This document shows positions 32,055 to 39,920 of a DNA stretch of 64,000 nt, piece by piece (the stretch's first letter is position 1; each line of letters opens with the position of its first letter). The stretch is from JBCBSZ01 sp039185015. Lineage in GTDB: Bacteria > Actinomycetota > Acidimicrobiia > Acidimicrobiales > Poriferisodalaceae. The notes below the pieces were generated by a model that was given only the letters and a program-made list of their open reading frames with translations, had not been told where the DNA came from and searched no databases. The DNA is taken from the NCBI GenBank assembly GCA_039185015.1, contig JBCDAU010000004.1, forward strand, positions 1 through 64,000, given 5' to 3'. The position numbers and the translations under genes are program-made.

Positions 32055-33806
32055 TCAGCTCAGTTCGGCGGCGATGTCGCAGGCGAGCCCCTCCAGTGGA
32101 GGGCCGTCGGCCGCTCCACCATTGACCCGCAACCAGACCTGCTCGCTCCCTCGATCGATCCAGAGGTTGCCGGGCGCGTTCGACCAGGCATCGGGCACGC
32201 ACGCAACGAGGGTCATGTAGTCCTCGGGCGGTGTGTCGGGGCCGCAGCAGGAGAAGATCCGCTCGGGCAACCGGTCGGACACCGCCCGGGCGAAGGCGTC
32301 GAGCCCACGCTCCCCGTCCGCCCCAGCAGGTGTGCGCACCACCTGCACCCGGTACCCCGTGTCATAGTCGGCCTCCAGGTAGAGGCAGTACGTCGCGTAC
32401 GTGAGGATCCGCTGCTCGACCTGATCGAGTGCGACACCCAGCGAATCGTCGACGGCGGCACCGTCGACGCAGGGACCGTCGTCGGTGGGAGCGAACGCGA
32501 GCGGTTCGCCGGCCGGCGGATCGTACGGGCAGGTCCGTGCCGAGTCGGCCTCAGCAGCGCTCTCGGGGGATGCCGGGATCTCGGGGACGCCGTCGGAGAG
32601 CTCGACCCCGCTGAGCTCCTCGAGCAGGTCCCTGCCGTACGGCGCCACCGCCTCGACCAACTCCCGTTCGCCGAGCGCATCGGCGGCCACCACCACCGAC
32701 AGCTCGAGCTCGAAGCGGTCCGCCATCGCGCTGATGCGGACCGTCCGGATCTGGATCTCGTCGCCGGCAGCCGTCACACCGGTTCCCGAGAACCGGCCGG
32801 CGTCGTTGTAGGGGCCGAGATCGGGGCTCCGCAGGCAGGACAGGTGCTCCGGCGTCCCGGGATCGAACAGCGCGAACCGGTTGACGGCCGTGGCCGCGTC
32901 CTCGTGCACGGTGACCTCGAGCCGGAGCGCCGGTGTGTCGTCGTCGACGATGAGGTCGCACCTCGCCTCCGCGTACACCTCGGGCCGGGTGCCGAACCGC
33001 TGGATCGCCTCGTTGACGGTGAAGGGCCACACGTCGGCCCGGTCCATCCCGAGCGTGCTCAGGAGCGAATCGGGTAGGTCGTCGCACAGGCCGACGATGC
33101 CGTTGACGAGAAGGTCGTCGCTGGTGACGCCGGAGGCCTCCGAGGCTTCCGGTGGCTCGGTCCCGCCCCCCGTCGAGCCGGCCGGAGGCGGGCCTGCTGA
33201 GCCGAGGAACGCCGCAGCGAGGGCAACGACCTGGGATCGGTCGACGTCGGACGTGCCCGACACGGTGATCACCAGCTGGTCGTCGCGGGCGATCGCCTGC
33301 GAGAAGCGCTCACCAGCGACCCACACGGCCTCGACCCCCACCTCCTCCAGCGGCTCGGGCTCGGTGGACTCGGGCAGGACACCGGCAGCCGCGCCGACGA
33401 TGAACTCGTATCCGTCTTCCACACCTCTGCCGAGGAGGTCCTCGTCTGGGCGCATCGCGGCCAGGGTGACGAACCCGTTGTCGGCGAGCGCGTAGATGCA
33501 GCTCGGCGGCGTCGGGTCGCCCGGTTCGTTGCCGGGCGCCGCGGAGGTCACCTCGACCCCGGCGGCGGACGCACCGGCCGCGTCCAGCCGATCGCACACC
33601 TCGGCCGATGTCAGCGCCACGGGCGCACTCGCCGACCCGCCGCCGTCATCGCCACCGCCGTCATCCGCATCGCCGGCTCCGACCTCCGCACCGCCGCCGT
33701 CGACGACATCACCAGGACCGCCGTCGTCATTCCCGCTGCTGCCACCGCAGGACGCGGCGACCAGCAGGAGCACCACGACGACACCGACCGACCGGACCAC
33801 CCGCAT
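32055..33806 (-). CDS. Large lipoprotein with repeated domains, unknown
   Basis: 583 residues. Signal VGVVVVLLLVAASCGG with lipobox Cys, then a long Gly/Asp spacer (about 25-60). At least two related segments follow, each starting with a Cys-bearing helix such as EVCDRLDAAGA and GLCDDLPDSLLSTLG and containing solvent-exposed acidic loops. Paired Cys residues (CIYALADNG; RTCPYDPP; FSCCGPD) suggest disulfides. This resembles DUF3558-type sensor-like lipoproteins only loosely, so no function is assigned. TACGTT eight bases before ATG supports the start. Confidence 0.7.
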   Translation of the reverse strand: MRVVRSVGVVVVLLLVAASCGGSSGNDDGGPGDVVDGGGAEVGAGDADDGGGDDGGGSASAPVALTSAEVCDRLDAAGASAAGVEVTSAAPGNEPGDPTPPSCIYALADNGFVTLAAMRPDEDLLGRGVEDGYEFIVGAAAGVLPESTEPEPLEEVGVEAVWVAGERFSQAIARDDQLVITVSGTSDVDRSQVVALAAAFLGSAGPPPAGSTGGGTEPPEASEASGVTSDDLLVNGIVGLCDDLPDSLLSTLGMDRADVWPFTVNEAIQRFGTRPEVYAEARCDLIVDDDTPALRLEVTVHEDAATAVNRFALFDPGTPEHLSCLRSPDLGPYNDAGRFSGTGVTAAGDEIQIRTVRISAMADRFELELSVVVAADALGERELVEAVAPYGRDLLEELSGVELSDGVPEIPASPESAAEADSARTCPYDPPAGEPLAFAPTDDGPCVDGAAVDDSLGVALDQVEQRILTYATYCLYLEADYDTGYRVQVVRTPAGADGERGLDAFARAVSDRLPERIFSCCGPDTPPEDYMTLVACVPDAWSNAPGNLWIDRGSEQVWLRVNGGAADGPPLEGLACDIAAELS

Positions 33807-33814
33807 GCGCCCGG

Positions 33815-33820
33815 AACGTA
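33815..33820 (-). promoter_or_regulatory. Leaderless -10 element of large lipoprotein
   Basis: TACGTT on the minus strand, eight bases before ATG 33806. Confidence 0.45.
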
Positions 33821-33913
33821 GTGGACGCTCGACGACACCACGGCGGCGCTCCGCCACTCGTCGACGACCGCCGGCCGCTCCGAGCGACCGGTGGCGCACT
33901 GGGCAGACTCGCG

Positions 33914-35536
33914 TTAGCCGCCTTGCAGCAGCGCCCGGCGCTTGAAGAGGTAGACCGTGTTGTCGACGTCGGAGCTGACGTAGACCCGACGATGGTCGAC
34001 GGCGATGCCGTTGAAGTTGCCGTGCGGGACGGCCGTCGGGACGACGCGCTCACCGAGGGCGATGTCCTCGACGACGACGGACCGGTCCCCCGTCCCGAGG
34101 TCGACCACGACGACCCGGTCGAGCGCCTCCTCCACCACGAACAGCAGATCACCGCGCAACGCCAGGCCCTCGGGGGTGACGAACCCGTCGGCGACCACCG
34201 TGGCCGGACCGTCGGCCGGCTTGGCCCAGATCTGGCCCGTCGCCCAGTCACCGACGTAGAGCGTCGAGCCGTCGGACACGAGACCGAGCGGGTAGGCGAG
34301 CCCGTCGACGATGACGTCGCCCGTCCGGGCGTCGACGACGGTCGAACCGACCTGCGCCGCCACCAGCTGGCCTCCGTGGTCGATGGCGTTGACCGGGGTG
34401 GCGAGGGTGCGGATGTCCTCGAGGATGGCCCCGGTGTCCTGGTCGACGACCTGGACGGCGTTGGAGAACCAGCCGGTCGTGATGATCGTGTCGCCGCTCA
34501 CGTCGATGGTGTTGGCCGTCGCTTGCCCGGCGCCGGGCGGGTCGAAGCGGTCGTAGAACGACGTGATCGGACGGCGTCGGAAGCCGTACTCGCGGACCGA
34601 GAAGAAGTCGGCGACCCAGACGTCCCCGTCGTCGTCGAGGGCGACGCCACCGGGAGCGATCAGGCCCGCACGGTTGAGCTGCCTCAGCGTCCCGTTGTTG
34701 CGCAGCCGGAGCAGCTGCCCGTCGCCGAACGCGGTCGTGTAGAGCGCGCCGCCAGGGCTGAAGGCGAGGTTGTCGAGGTTCCCCTCGATGTCGGCGAGGA
34801 CCTCGGTGGCGCCCGTGTCGACGTCGACCCGGATGACCTGGCCCTCGGCGAAGTCGACGGCGTGGAGCACGCCGTCGGGACTGAAGGCGACCGCAGCCGG
34901 GATCGGGAAACCGGTCGCCACCACCTCGGGCTCGGGGACCTCGGCATCGACGTCGATCCGGACGATCGCCCCGCCGAAGAACAGCGGGCCGTAGAGGTAG
35001 CCGTCGGGGCCGAAGTCCATGCCGTTGAGGCCGACGATGTCGGGGATGAGGATGCGCTCGACGTCGAGCGTCTCCGGATCGAGCTCGTACAGACCGTCAC
35101 CGAGGAAGTCCCGGGCCACGAACAGGCGACCGTCGTCGGACAGCGTGATCGGGTTGACCCCGGGGGCGACGAACTTCACGAGGAACTCGCCGTCGGGCTT
35201 CAGCATGCCGACGTTCCCGGCCAGGATCTCGGTCCAGTAGATCGTCCCGTCAGGGGCGATCACGAGATCGTCGGGACCGTTCACCCCGCGCTCGGGGCCG
35301 ATGCGATCGAGGATCTTGCCGGTGCGGGGATCGTGGACCGTGATCTCGTCGCCGAGCACGCTGGCCACGTAGACGTTGCCGTCGACCGGGTTGACGTAGA
35401 CCCCGTTCGGCCCGTTGAGCACCGAGGGTCGTGCGATCGAGCGTGCGGGCCGCGACGCGCTGTCGCCGTCGCTGGCGGTGGCCGGCGCTGCCGTCGCTGC
35501 CAGCAGGAACGCCACGACCAGCGCGAGCTTCTTCAT
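33914..35536 (-). CDS. Secreted NHL/SMP-30-like beta-propeller protein
   Basis: 540 residues. A cleavable Sec signal (KKLALVVAFLLAATAAPATA) is followed by a repeated blade pattern across the whole mature chain: GPNGVYVNPVDGNVYVAS, GPDDLVIAPDGTIYWTE, NGMDFGPDGYLYGPLF, AVAFSPDGVLHAVDF, LDNLAFSPGGALYTTAF. This is characteristic of six-bladed SMP-30/gluconolactonase/NHL folds, probably two propellers. Extracellular. Catalytic metal ligands are not certain, so it may be an esterase/lactonase or a binding scaffold. GAGGGGGAT precedes ATG. Confidence 0.82.
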   Translation of the reverse strand: MKKLALVVAFLLAATAAPATASDGDSASRPARSIARPSVLNGPNGVYVNPVDGNVYVASVLGDEITVHDPRTGKILDRIGPERGVNGPDDLVIAPDGTIYWTEILAGNVGMLKPDGEFLVKFVAPGVNPITLSDDGRLFVARDFLGDGLYELDPETLDVERILIPDIVGLNGMDFGPDGYLYGPLFFGGAIVRIDVDAEVPEPEVVATGFPIPAAVAFSPDGVLHAVDFAEGQVIRVDVDTGATEVLADIEGNLDNLAFSPGGALYTTAFGDGQLLRLRNNGTLRQLNRAGLIAPGGVALDDDGDVWVADFFSVREYGFRRRPITSFYDRFDPPGAGQATANTIDVSGDTIITTGWFSNAVQVVDQDTGAILEDIRTLATPVNAIDHGGQLVAAQVGSTVVDARTGDVIVDGLAYPLGLVSDGSTLYVGDWATGQIWAKPADGPATVVADGFVTPEGLALRGDLLFVVEEALDRVVVVDLGTGDRSVVVEDIALGERVVPTAVPHGNFNGIAVDHRRVYVSSDVDNTVYLFKRRALLQGG

Positions 35537-35594
35537 CCGATCCCCCTCAGATGGCGGTGGGCCGTGCGCCGGCGCACCTCTGCGGGACCGGACG

Positions 35595-36377
35595 CTAGTC
35601 CAGGCGCTCGAGCTCCACGTCGGGTCCGTCGAAGCACCAGAAGCCGGCGACCCGGGTCGCCTCCTCGAGCGGCTGCTCGTAGCTCCATGCGACGTCCGCG
35701 GTGCCCGTCGTCGTGTCGTTCCAGTAGGTGGAGGTCCCCTTGTGCGGGCAGTGCGTCGTGGTCGCCGATCGGGTGAACTGCTCGGTCATGACATCGGCGG
35801 CCGGGAGGTAGATGCGGTTCGCCGCCCCGGTCTCGGACACGACGAACGCACCGGTCGTGTCGGCGACGATGCGATCACCGAGACGGACCCGGTATCGCCG
35901 ACTCGTCGGGCGGGCGTCCACCCGGTGGTACGGGTCGCGGATGTGGCCGAAGATCTCGTCGTCCTCGTCGAACCACCGGTCGGCCCGCTTCCACTCGATC
36001 GACACGTAGCCAGCCAGCCAGGAGGCCTCATCGAGCGGGGTCTCGTATCCCCACACGGCGTTCTCGGCGACCTGCTCCCCGACGGTGATCGTCCAGTAGG
36101 AGGCATCGCCCTTGAACGGGCAGTGCGTCGACCGGTCGGTCTTGGTCAGCAGCTGCATCGCGACGTCCTCGACCGGCAGGTAGACGACCGGGAAGATGTT
36201 GCTCTCGTGCAGCAGCATCGCCCGCTCGGAGTCGGCGATCGTCAGCCCACCGAACGCGGCGCGCAGGCGGCGAGGAAACGGCGTGAACAGCAGCTTGTGC
36301 TGCGGACCGTCGAGCACGTAGTTGGTGGTGTCCGGGGCGCCCGCCGCCAGCGGACCGTTGCCGAGGGTGAGGGTCAT
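35595..36377 (-). CDS. Tandem DUF427 protein
   Basis: 260 residues with two DUF427 domains. Each has the family core: VVYLPVEDVAMQLLTKTDRSTHCPFKGDASYW in the first half, and IYLPAADVMTEQFTRSATTTHCPHKGTSTYW in the second. The repeated T-H-C-P-x-K-G-x-x-x-Y-W is diagnostic. Each repeat ends in a W-x-Y-E-x-P-L-x-E-A segment. Function unknown; the conserved Cys and His hint at a small-molecule or metal site. Single-domain versions are more usual. Upstream sequence CAGGAT seven bases before ATG fits a leaderless start. Confidence 0.85.
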   Translation of the reverse strand: MTLTLGNGPLAAGAPDTTNYVLDGPQHKLLFTPFPRRLRAAFGGLTIADSERAMLLHESNIFPVVYLPVEDVAMQLLTKTDRSTHCPFKGDASYWTITVGEQVAENAVWGYETPLDEASWLAGYVSIEWKRADRWFDEDDEIFGHIRDPYHRVDARPTSRRYRVRLGDRIVADTTGAFVVSETGAANRIYLPAADVMTEQFTRSATTTHCPHKGTSTYWNDTTTGTADVAWSYEQPLEEATRVAGFWCFDGPDVELERLD

Positions 36378-36421
36378 ACCGTCGATCCTGCCAGGCCGAG
36401 GCCGAGTTCGGCGCCGCGACG

Positions 36422-37024
36422 TCAGTCGATGACGAACGCCGGAACGACGAACGCCTCGGTGTACCGGCGGATCTCCGCAGCCGCCGGAAAGATCTCCCGG
36501 CGTTCGAGGAACAGGAACTGCAATCCGAGCAGCCAGGTCATGATCTCGTCGTCGGTGACATCGGAGCGGAGCCGGCCGGCGGCTCTGGCCGCACCGAGGA
36601 CGGGCGCCCAGAACGCCGTGTTCGAGGCGAGCAGCTCGGGGTCCCGTGTCGCGGCGTAGGCGGTGTAGGGCACGTTGCCGGGTTCGACGAGCGACGTCCA
36701 GAACGGGTCGCCGTCGACGAGCTCGACCGCCAACTCCAGCGATCGGACGATCTGCTCACCGATGTCCTCGACGCCCGCGAGGGCGGCCGAGCGCTGAGCG
36801 TTGATCGCCTGCGTCTCCGCCGCAGCGACGGCGGCGACGAGATCGGCCTTGTCGGCGAAGTACCGGTAGAGGTGGGGCCGTCGGACGTTCGCCGCGTCGG
36901 CGATCGCCCCGAGCGACGTCCCGGACAGTCCTGTCCGGCGGAACTCCCGGCGAGCAACTTCGACGATCAGCGCCCGCCGCCGCGCTCCTGCGCTCTCCTG
37001 CTCCCCCGAAGGCATGGTCGCCAT
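36422..37024 (-). CDS. TetR-family regulator
   Basis: 200 residues with the HTH at about 15-62: RALIVEVARREFRRTGLSGTSLGAIADAANV, then RRPHLYRYFADKADLVAAV. The remainder is the helical ligand domain. Divergent from a P450 63 bases away, with a perfect inverted repeat in the gap, so it most likely controls the P450 and itself. Confidence 0.88.
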   Translation of the reverse strand: MATMPSGEQESAGARRRALIVEVARREFRRTGLSGTSLGAIADAANVRRPHLYRYFADKADLVAAVAAAETQAINAQRSAALAGVEDIGEQIVRSLELAVELVDGDPFWTSLVEPGNVPYTAYAATRDPELLASNTAFWAPVLGAARAAGRLRSDVTDDEIMTWLLGLQFLFLERREIFPAAAEIRRYTEAFVVPAFVID

Positions 37025-37051
37025 TCTTCGTCGTTGACATCTGGTCCGTTG

Positions 37052-37077
37052 TGGAACACTTTAGAGCAAATGTTCCA
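37052..37077. promoter_or_regulatory. Inverted repeat, candidate TetR operator upstream of P450
   Basis: TGGAACA - 12 bases - TGTTCCA, perfect 7-bp arms, ending 10 bases before the P450 ATG. The spacer is AT-rich. TTGACA at 37034-37039 is a possible -35 for the P450, which would put the repeat over its core promoter. Confidence 0.55.
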
Positions 37078-37087
37078 GGGGGGAAAG

Positions 37088-38308
37088 ATGACGACGACCG
37101 ACACACCCATCGAGCCGCTCAACCCGCTCGATCCCGCCATGGCGATCGACCCGTACCCCACCTACGAGCGGCTCCGACGGGAGGACCCCGTCCACCTCAG
37201 CGCGCTCGGTGCGTTGGTCCTCACCCGTCACGCCGACGTCCACCAGGTCCTCGGCGACAACGAGACCTTCCAGCACCAATACGTCGCCCAGCAGCAGATG
37301 CGCGTCGGCCCGCAGGTCGAGGACGAGCCGTACTTCGATTCGTTCCGCCGCATGATCTTCGTGCTCGACAACCCGGACCACTGGCGCATCCGGAAGCTGG
37401 TCGCCAAGGCGTTCACACCGGCGAGCGTGCGGGCGATCCGCGATCGGGCCTCGGCGATCGCCGGTGAGCTCGTCGACGCCCACGCCGCCGAGCGGCGCAT
37501 GGACGTCGTGGCCGACTTCGCCATCCCCTTCCCCATGCGGGTGATCGGAGCGATCCTCGGTCTGCCCGACGCCGACCACGACGTCATCGGTCGGTACGCC
37601 ACCGCCCTCAACCCGGTGCTCGAGTTCCTCCCGATGAGCCCGGAGGTCCTGGCCACCGCGAACGATGCCGTCGGCGAGCTGACCGAGTACTTCACCACGC
37701 TCGCCGCCAAGCGGCGTGCGGCGCCGACGGACGACCTGTTCTCGGCGCTGGTCCACGCGACCGAGGACGGCGATCGCCTCGACGACCAGGAGCTCATCGC
37801 CAACGCCATCCTCCTCTACGTCGCCGGCCACGAGACCACCGCCGGCGGGACCGGCCTCGCCGTGGCGAACCTGGGGGCCAACCCGGCGCAATGGGAGTTG
37901 CTCCGACGCCGTCCCGAGCTCATCCCGAACGCCGCCGAGGAGCTGCTCCGCCACGACACCCCCGGCCAGGGCACCGCCCGCGTCGTCATGGCCGACACTG
38001 CGATCGGGGACACGCCCGTCGCCGCCGGGAGCTTCGTGCTCGCCTACCTCGGCGCCGCCAACCGGGACCCGGACGCGTATCCCGACCCCGACGTGCTCGA
38101 CCTCACTCGTGACCTCGGCAGCCTCCCCCGCCCCGCGACCTGGGGCGGAGGCGCCCACTTCTGCCTCGGCCGCCACCTCGCGCTGCACGAGTTCGAGATC
38201 GCGCTCGAGACGTTGCTCAGCCGCTGCCCCGGCTACGAGATCGAGGCACTGGAGCACCGTCCGACCCCGCTGATGCGCGGCCTGGAACGGCTCGAGATCC
38301 GCTGGTAG
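37088..38308 (+). CDS. Cytochrome P450
   Basis: 406 residues. I-helix AGHETTAG near 247, ExxR as EELLR near 284, heme loop WGGGAHFCLG near 352 with the axial Cys at about 359. The first residue of the heme signature is Trp instead of the usual Phe, an uncommon substitution. ATG 37088 is preceded by AGGGGGGAAAG. Alone on this strand, facing its TetR regulator, so it is probably induced by its own substrate. Its last 76 bases overlap the convergent small membrane-protein gene. Confidence 0.92.
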   Translation: MTTTDTPIEPLNPLDPAMAIDPYPTYERLRREDPVHLSALGALVLTRHADVHQVLGDNETFQHQYVAQQQMRVGPQVEDEPYFDSFRRMIFVLDNPDHWRIRKLVAKAFTPASVRAIRDRASAIAGELVDAHAAERRMDVVADFAIPFPMRVIGAILGLPDADHDVIGRYATALNPVLEFLPMSPEVLATANDAVGELTEYFTTLAAKRRAAPTDDLFSALVHATEDGDRLDDQELIANAILLYVAGHETTAGGTGLAVANLGANPAQWELLRRRPELIPNAAEELLRHDTPGQGTARVVMADTAIGDTPVAAGSFVLAYLGAANRDPDAYPDPDVLDLTRDLGSLPRPATWGGGAHFCLGRHLALHEFEIALETLLSRCPGYEIEALEHRPTPLMRGLERLEIRW

Positions 38309-38592
38309 CCGTCAGCCGCCGGGAGGGCCACCTGGCGGTCGGCGGGTGCGGTGGAGCGCAGGATCCACCAGGCGAGGAGCGGAACAGCGACGAGCTCGAG
38401 AGCGAGCGCCGTGAGGACGTCGACGAAATCGGAGCGACCTTCCCACCCGAGGGTCTCGAAGCCGCCCAACGACATGTTGAGGCTGAAGAAGACGATGAAC
38501 ACCCCCACGAACCCGAGCGCGCCCCTCAGCGCCCAGCGAGGTGGACGTTCGTTGCCGCCGGCCGTCGCAGCGGAGTCGGTCGTCGTGGACAT
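38233..38592 (-). CDS. Small membrane protein, unknown
   Basis: 119 residues. A polar N-terminus (1-18), two transmembrane helices (about 20-40 and 58-80) and a Ser/Arg-rich tail. The tail is encoded antisense to the P450 C-terminus (76-base convergent overlap), so the natural end may be tolerated sequence rather than conserved domain. ATG 38592 has GAGG eight bases upstream. It follows the TetR gene by 26 bases on the same strand, so it is likely co-transcribed with and controlled by it. Confidence 0.6.
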   Translation of the reverse strand: MSTTTDSAATAGGNERPPRWALRGALGFVGVFIVFFSLNMSLGGFETLGWEGRSDFVDVLTALALELVAVPLLAWWILRSTAPADRQVALPAADGYQRISSRSRPRISGVGRCSSASIS

Positions 38593-38618
38593 GGTGAGAC
38601 CTCGGGATCGGGGGCGGC

Positions 38619-39242
38619 TCAAGCCGGACCGTGCGTGCAGAGGAAGGAGCGAACGGCGGCCGCCACGACCCGTGACCTCGTCGGTGCGTCGGGGGCCGGG
38701 ATCATGCCGATGACGGCCGGAAAGAACAGCGCGCCTTCGAGCTGCGCCCAGAACAGCTCGGCTGCCTCGGCTGGTGCGTCGATCCGGAGGAGGCCGGCAT
38801 CGCTCGCCGTCTGGAGCCAGGCCTCGAACTCGCTCGCCCCGAGCGAGCCCATCAGGGCGGCTGCCCAGTCGGGGCGGCGAATCCCCTCGGCCGAGGCGGC
38901 ACGGAAGAGCCCGAGCGCCGTCTCGTCGAGCATGACGTCCATCCGCTGCAGGGCGTAGTCAGCGATCGCTGTCTCGATGGCGGCATCGGTGGAGGCCGCC
39001 GCGACCGGCAGCTGGTCGAGGCCGTCCAGACGGTCGCGGAGGAGCTCGGTGAAGAGCTGGTCCTTCGACCCGAAGTGGGCGTACACGGTCGGCTTGGTCA
39101 CTCCTGCGGCCGCCGCGATCGCGTCCATCGACGCACCGCCGTAGCCGGCACCGGCGAAGCACGTCGCTGCGCCGTCGAGGATCGCCGCACGAGTCCCGGC
39201 GGAGCGGCCCGGCCGCGTGTCGGGCGATGCGGTCGAGGACAC
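38619..39242 (-). CDS. TetR-family regulator
   Basis: 207 residues. HTH at about 16-62: TRAAILDGAATCFAGAGYGGASMDAIAAAAG, then VTKPTVYAHFGSKDQLFTELL, the AcrR-like group. GTG start at 39242, only three bases from a perfect inverted repeat, so the operator would overlap its own promoter or transcript start. Autoregulation and control of the downstream small membrane protein are inferred. Confidence 0.87.
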   Translation of the reverse strand: MSSTASPDTRPGRSAGTRAAILDGAATCFAGAGYGGASMDAIAAAAGVTKPTVYAHFGSKDQLFTELLRDRLDGLDQLPVAAASTDAAIETAIADYALQRMDVMLDETALGLFRAASAEGIRRPDWAAALMGSLGASEFEAWLQTASDAGLLRIDAPAEAAELFWAQLEGALFFPAVIGMIPAPDAPTRSRVVAAAVRSFLCTHGPA

Positions 39243-39244
39243 GC

Positions 39245-39267
39245 CTTTACTTTACCGTCAAGTAAAG
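39245..39267. promoter_or_regulatory. Inverted repeat, candidate TetR operator
   Basis: CTTTACTT-TACCGTC-AAGTAAAG, perfect 8-bp arms. It is AT-rich against the surrounding sequence and begins three bases upstream of the TetR start codon. Confidence 0.6.
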
Positions 39268-39334
39268 ATCGGTCAACCCTCCATCGTCAGTTCGGCCCGG
39301 ACCGCGGACGACCCCCACTGCTACCGTCGCCGCC

Positions 39335-39394
39335 GTGGAGGCATCCACTGGCACCCGATCCAGCCCGAGGAACGAACGTCGGGGACGACGGTGA
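39335..39394 (+). CDS. Possible 19-codon leader ORF for the cupin gene
   Basis: GTG-started frame of 19 residues, basic and Ser/Thr-rich, preceded at seven bases by TACCGT (39322-39327), a leaderless promoter arrangement as at proven-looking genes in this window. Its TGA overlaps the cupin GTG (GTGA). It could be a translational-coupling leader peptide; equally it could be chance. Confidence 0.3.
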   Translation: MEASTGTRSSPRNERRGRR

Positions 39395-39807
39395 CGCGTG
39401 CCGGGCACGACGGGACCTCACCGATGCCTCCCGTCGATCTCGGCCACGCGTTGGCCGGCCTGGCGTTCCTCGTCGGTCCGGAGACCGTGCCACCCCTCGA
39501 CGGCTCGCACGACTCGTTCGTGCAGCTCGGTCAGCTCGGCGATCGCGGCCTCTTCGTGTCGACCTTCTCCGGCAAGACGCCGTGGGAGCGCCATCACGCG
39601 GACGAGCTGCTCCTCGTCCTGGACGGCGAGGCGAACCTCGTCGTGCTGTCGGACGGCAACGAGCAGCCGGCTCGATTGTCGAAGGGGCGATTCCTCGTCG
39701 TCCCCGAGCACACCTGGCACCGGTTCGAGACGCCCGGCATCCAGATCCTGGGACTCACCCCGCAACCGACCGAGACCTGCCCGAACGACCGGCTGCCCAC
39801 CGAGTAG
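39391..39807 (+). CDS. Cupin-domain protein
   Basis: 138 residues from GTG 39391, or 127 from ATG 39424. A single small cupin barrel: TPWERHHADELLLVLDGEANLVVLSDG is motif 1 with HH and E as metal ligands, and GRFLVVPEHTWHRFETPGIQIL is motif 2 with the distal His. Enzymatic role unknown; metal-dependent dioxygenase, isomerase or binding protein are possible. The longer frame to 39217 is rejected because it runs through the TetR operator and start. The TACCGT promoter at 39322 and overlapping leader ORF favour GTG 39391. Confidence 0.75.
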   Translation: MTRAGHDGTSPMPPVDLGHALAGLAFLVGPETVPPLDGSHDSFVQLGQLGDRGLFVSTFSGKTPWERHHADELLLVLDGEANLVVLSDGNEQPARLSKGRFLVVPEHTWHRFETPGIQILGLTPQPTETCPNDRLPTE

Positions 39808-39811
39808 GCCG

Positions 39812-39878
39812 GGGGATCATCATCCCCACGAGCTGCGAGCGCCGCGGTGCGGTCAGCAGCTGGGTGCCCGACCGCACC
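39812..39878. terminator. Two hairpins in the cupin/hydrolase convergent gap
   Basis: GGGGAT-CATC-ATCCCC starts five bases after the cupin stop, and GGTGCGGTC (39846-39854) pairs with GACCGCACC (39870-39878) across a 15-base loop. Lying between convergent genes, they may act as a bidirectional terminator; neither has a T-tract. Confidence 0.35.
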
Positions 39879-39920
39879 AGAGCCTCGGTGATCGGCCGGA
39901 GACTGCCCTGGCTGGGAGCC

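Noticed and set aside
38593..38622. TTG start at 38622 for the small membrane protein
   Set aside because: It overlaps the TetR stop and has no ribosome site; ATG 38592 has GAGG at proper distance.
39217..39390. N-terminal extension of the cupin protein
   Set aside because: It would run through the divergent TetR start and operator, and has no cupin-like sequence.
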